Assembly (NCBI GenBank): GCA_963585895.1
Contig: OY757904.1
Location: 90,763,141 to 90,827,140, forward strand
Length of the DNA: 64,000 nt
Direction: 5' to 3'
From: Sepioteuthis lessoniana
Taxonomy: Eukaryota; Mollusca; Cephalopoda; Myopsida; Loliginidae
Shown: piece after piece, positions 60,753 to 64,000 of the stretch
Position numbering within the stretch: position 1 is the stretch's first letter
Layout of the letters: each line of letters starts with the position of its first letter
Position numbers and translations under genes: made by a program
The notes under the pieces: model-generated
The model's database searches: none
What the model saw: only the letters and a program-made list of their open reading frames with translations
What the model was told of the DNA's origin: nothing

Positions 60753-61216
60753 GAGTTTTTCATATCAGCGTTAGCTGATGTTATTTCAATGGAGTTTGAG
60801 TGATAGCAAGTCTCCTCAAGTCTCCAGGACTCTTCTCAGTATTCTGGCCGATCTCAACAATGCTGTTGTTTGGATGGTCTCCAATCGTCTTCCAACTTCC
60901 AAGTACTCTAGTCCCTTTAATAATCCTTTAGTTACAGTACTGAATCCACCGATCACAATTGGTATAATCGTCACCTTCATGATCGACAGTTTTTTCAATC
61001 CCCTAGCAAGGTCGAGGTACTTATCCTTCTTGTCACTTTCTTTCAGTTTTATTCAGTGGTCAGCCGGTACAGCAAAGTCCACAATTTTGCAAATTCTCTT
61101 TTTTTGTTGTTGATTACTATAAGGTCTGGTCTTCTGGCCGAGATTAGGCGATCCGTGTGTATGTCGAAGTCCCATAGGGGTTTATGTGTGTTATTCTCCA
61201 GGACGGCTGCTAGGTT
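60753..61216 (-). pseudogene. Dong/R4-like LINE 3' fragment
   Basis: On the minus strand: HTDRLISARRPDLIVIN and MKVTIIPIVIGGFSTVTKG then RSARILRRVLET. Both ends abut (ATT)n tracts (60728-60752 and 61217-61274). Confidence 0.8.
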
Positions 61217-61242
61217 GCACATTATTATTATTATTATTATTA

Positions 61243-61274
<32 letters not shown>
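61217..61274. repeat. (ATT)n microsatellite
   Basis: About 19 ATT units, one of them ATC. Confidence 0.95.
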
Positions 61275-61276
<2 letters not shown>

Positions 61277-61288
61277 TGGGAAAGTATG

Positions 61289-61705
61289 AAACACTATGGA
61301 ATATTTGATTGTAAAAAATGGCATAAACACCAACCAGATTCAATTATAGAAGCAAAAGAAGCCACAATTCTCAGGGAATTATCGAAACTGATTAAAAAAT
61401 AAAGAGCAATAGATAAGATTCTGGGGTTAATGACTATAAAAAGAAAAACATGCCATCTAATTGATATGTCAGATAATAACTTATCAGTCACAGAATAAGT
61501 AAATATAAAGTCTTAGAAACAAGAATAGAAAAAAAAAGTGTCTCCTTAAAACTATCACTATGCCAGTAAGAATGGGAGCCCTTGGTAAGAAAGGGAAAAT
61601 AAACACATTAACAATATACCAAGCAGTCTCAGCCATTATGAAATACAAAAAAATTGCATTTAGTATAACAACTCTTCTTCTTAGGAGAGTACTATCAATG
61701 TGACT
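61289..61705 (+). pseudogene. C-terminal fragment of a second REL-endonuclease LINE family
   Basis: On the plus strand: CKKWHKHQPDSIIEAKEATI, KRKTCHLIDMSDNNLSV and a last block ending LLRRVLSM. The block order parallels the Dong-like copies but the sequence is a different family. Frameshifted. Confidence 0.65.
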
Positions 61706-61965
61706 GAAAAATATCACCCCAAAAAGGCAGCAAAAACATAAATACATAGAATATGTATATTAACTACTTTCGTCATAATTTGAAGTGGGATCAGCGAGTC
61801 CATTTTCGCCTACAATAATCGCTAATAGCTACTTGTATAAAAAAAAAAAACAACGAGAAATAATAGTATATATTGAAAAGTTAATGAAAGGCAATGATAG
61901 ATTTTACGGCGAAGGGTTATTATTTCTTGTTAGGTTTTTCATACAAGCTGTAATATTTACCGACG

Positions 61966-61966
<1 letters not shown>

Positions 61967-62002
<36 letters not shown>
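61967..62002. repeat. (TA)n microsatellite
   Basis: About 17 TA units at the left of the mariner remnant. Confidence 0.95.
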
Positions 62003-62006
<4 letters not shown>

Positions 62007-62402
62007 CCGATATTAGTTGAACATTTCAGAGACCAAACAGTGGATGTGAGTACAGTTAGTGAGGACAGTTATATGAGTGATAAACCACGTTCAGTAGAGC
62101 TGTCAACATACGAAAAGAAGAACGCCTCAATTCGTACGAATTGAGCCGATAAAAGATGGAATACGCAAACAGCAATCTTCTGACAACGATGATGTCCTGC
62201 AGTAAAAATCCGAGTGCAGCATGAAGGCCCCTGTTCAACACCGATGAAAATGTATCGTCAGTGGTAATGATTATGAGATAAAATTGTGTTTTTAGCTGAA
62301 AACTTGCACTATCCAACGATGTATAACATGTGTTCGCTGTATCTATTGTAGGTTGTGTGAAAATAAATAGGAGGTATTACATTCGGAGCACCCTTCGTAT
62401 AT
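62003..62402 (+). mobile_element. SETMAR-type mariner remnant with right terminus
   Basis: It has a decayed start (MSDKPRSVELST), YELSR near 62135, a C-terminal scrap and the right end aataggaggtattacattcg gagcacccttcgta, the inverse of the common mariner terminus. Middle deleted. Confidence 0.65.
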
Positions 62403-63407
62403 CTGTTAAAAATTGAAAATTTCTAGAATGAACCAAAAACAGTCTTGATTCTAATAAATTACTCGATTCATTCGAGAATCGTAAACAATTTATATATGAG
62501 AAATCATCTTGACATTTTCGTTCTTTGATCGTAGAAAATCCATGGTAACTGATTTATAGTCATATTCATTAATTTCATTTTCTTTTTCATTTCTTTTTCA
62601 TTTTCTTTTCTTTTCTTTTCCTCTTTCTCTCAAAAAAGAAAATGGTTGACTATTTTAATCTTTAGAATTTCTTTGTCTTACAACTTACATTTATAACTTA
62701 ACGTTTAGAGTCAAGTCAAATTCAAATTGCCAATGACAAATTTTCTTTGATGCATGAAGTTTCGTCATTTTCCCTGAGATGTTTGAGTGATAGGCTGGCG
62801 TTAAAAGAATAAGCCTCTGTTTTTACGCCAGTCCTTTGCATTACAGTTTTTGTCGTATTCAAATTTGTAGACTCAGATTAGGATTAGATCAACATCGATC
62901 TTCGCAAAGTAAATATTAAACGAATAAATTTACGATTAAAAACGGGAAACTGAATAAAAAATGAGTAAAAATTGATAATGTCGATTAAGCACAGTAAATA
63001 TTCTTAATACTCCTGAAAAATATAAATGACCTTTTCATTTAGTAAAGTAGAACAATTTATTTTGTTTACTGGCAAGTAAAAATTGGCGTAAGTCGAAGTG
63101 ATATTCTCTTTTGATATATTCCTTCCACTAGGTGTCTCACAAAGAAAAACTAACGAGCGGATAACAAAATAGAAACCTCTAAACAAGAGTAGAGACTGAG
63201 GTTGGCAAGTTGATAGGTCTAATTTCTCCTTCTTCAAGGCTGGTTATCTAACTAATACTACCGAACGGTCTAGCCTACTATTTATCCTTAGATAAATGAG
63301 AATATATGGATTCATGCCTTGCCCAAGAGTATTTACGCAAAGTGAATTGGAAAGTCACGTAAAGGATTTGAACTTTACTGATTCTATTTCCTATGATGAT
63401 AACCGCA

Positions 63408-63410
<3 letters not shown>
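62403..63410. other. Stretch without recognised genes
   Basis: A (TTTTC)n-type pyrimidine tract lies at 62575-62632. The rest shows nothing I can support. Confidence 0.5.

Positions 63411-63411
<1 letters not shown>

Positions 63412-63464
<53 letters not shown>
63412..63464. repeat. (TA)n microsatellite
   Basis: About 26 TA units. Confidence 0.97.
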
Positions 63465-63468
<4 letters not shown>

Positions 63469-63699
63469 GTAAAGTATTTTTTATTTGTTTGTGACTTCTG
63501 ATAGGAGCAAAGTGTAGTATTTTGGGGCTTACCAAAGATCAAAGTGTTGCTTCCTGGCACTTATAACAAGGATTCAAATTTAGTATTTCTACCTGTAGAA
63601 ATCTAATCAAATATATTATATAAAAATAAAATTAAAATAACATATCTTTTTCATTTTGTATTCATTTTTAAATAAGTATTTATAGTTATAATCGAATAT

Positions 63700-63925
63700 T
63701 TTCGGGGGAGAGTCACCATAGCGCTGTGGCCAACATGTTGGATGCGACATCGTAGTTAATGCGAGTTCGAACTCCAGTCGAACTCGTATTACGTTCCCTT
63801 TCGGACTAATACCCTTGAGAAAGGTATCATTTTCAGCTATAGGTTAAATAATACTACAATTCTTCTTTTAAATAGGGTGTATTGGAATTAAATAACCCAC
63901 TAAAGTTGATATACCATTTAACAAA
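63700..63925 (+). repeat. tRNA-headed SINE, clearest copy
   Basis: A box region atagcgctgtggccaacatg, B box gcgagttcgaactccagtcg, then attacgttccctttcggact, and tail ggaattaaataacccactaa agttgatataccattt. Confidence 0.7.
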
Positions 63926-64000
63926 GAAATTGAAAGGAGCTGAATATTTTCGTCTATTTCATCTCATTTAGTTTTTACAGTAATCGTGAGATTTCTATGG

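Noticed and set aside
63540..63600. An upstream exon of the Calx-beta gene with donor gtaagc (peptide PGSNTLIF)
   Set aside because: The phase at its end does not match the exon at 52351 or 50727, and the acceptor is poor.

Overview
The window is animal nuclear DNA. It is AT-rich, has no bacterial-style operons, and carries spliced exons with GT-AG (once GC-AG) introns, long (TA)n/(TG)n/(CT)n microsatellites, tRNA-headed SINEs, non-LTR, LTR and mariner elements, and large fold-back repeats. The SINE tail (ttaaataacc...gttgatatgccatt), the SETMAR-type mariner pieces and the REL-endonuclease LINEs resemble what I know of octopus/coleoid cephalopod genomes, so a cephalopod is my best guess (inference; no database was searched).

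One host gene organises most of the window. Eight exons on the minus strand (50727-50763, 36699-36786, 34242-34263, 26594-26782, 23599-23761, 20196-20319, 19610-19739, 6840-6930) and a ninth at 3399-3477 join in perfect codon phase into about 308 residues. A 12-nt candidate exon at 52351-52362 may precede them. The product contains two consecutive Calx-beta domains followed by an acidic tail, most like the large cytosolic regulatory loop of an SLC8/NCX Na+/Ca2+ exchanger. No transmembrane segments are encoded here, so the 5' and 3' parts of the gene must lie outside. Odd points are microexons of 22 and 37 nt, a GC-AG intron, an approximately 50-residue insertion in the first Calx-beta domain, and loss of most acidic Ca2+-ligand positions.

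The introns are filled with repeats. From low to high coordinates: a mariner with a telomeric (TTAGGG)3-like filler at its deletion joint (1.8-2.7 kb); a palindrome plus 54-bp minisatellite (3.6-3.9 kb); a Dong/R4-like LINE bounded by (TAA)n (4.0-5.8 kb); a fold-back bracketed by (TA)n (6.0-6.6 kb); a complete but broken Ty1/copia element with LTRs, PBS, target duplication and missing integrase (10.6-13.7 kb); a tRNA-headed SINE hairpin (13.9-14.3 kb); a second TA-bracketed fold-back (22.3-22.9 kb); an RTE/Jockey-like LINE with an APE endonuclease (28.2-30.2 kb); a Ty3/gypsy scrap (31.0-31.3 kb); a decayed secreted Thr/Glu-repeat gene with a poly(A) signal on the plus strand (32.4-33.1 kb); a SINE inverted pair (39.2-39.7 kb); a 510-bp fold-back (55.8-56.3 kb); and a cluster of REL-endonuclease LINE fragments (56.9-61.7 kb).

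No rRNA, CRISPR, or intact autonomous transposon was found. All mobile elements seen are truncated, frameshifted or internally deleted.
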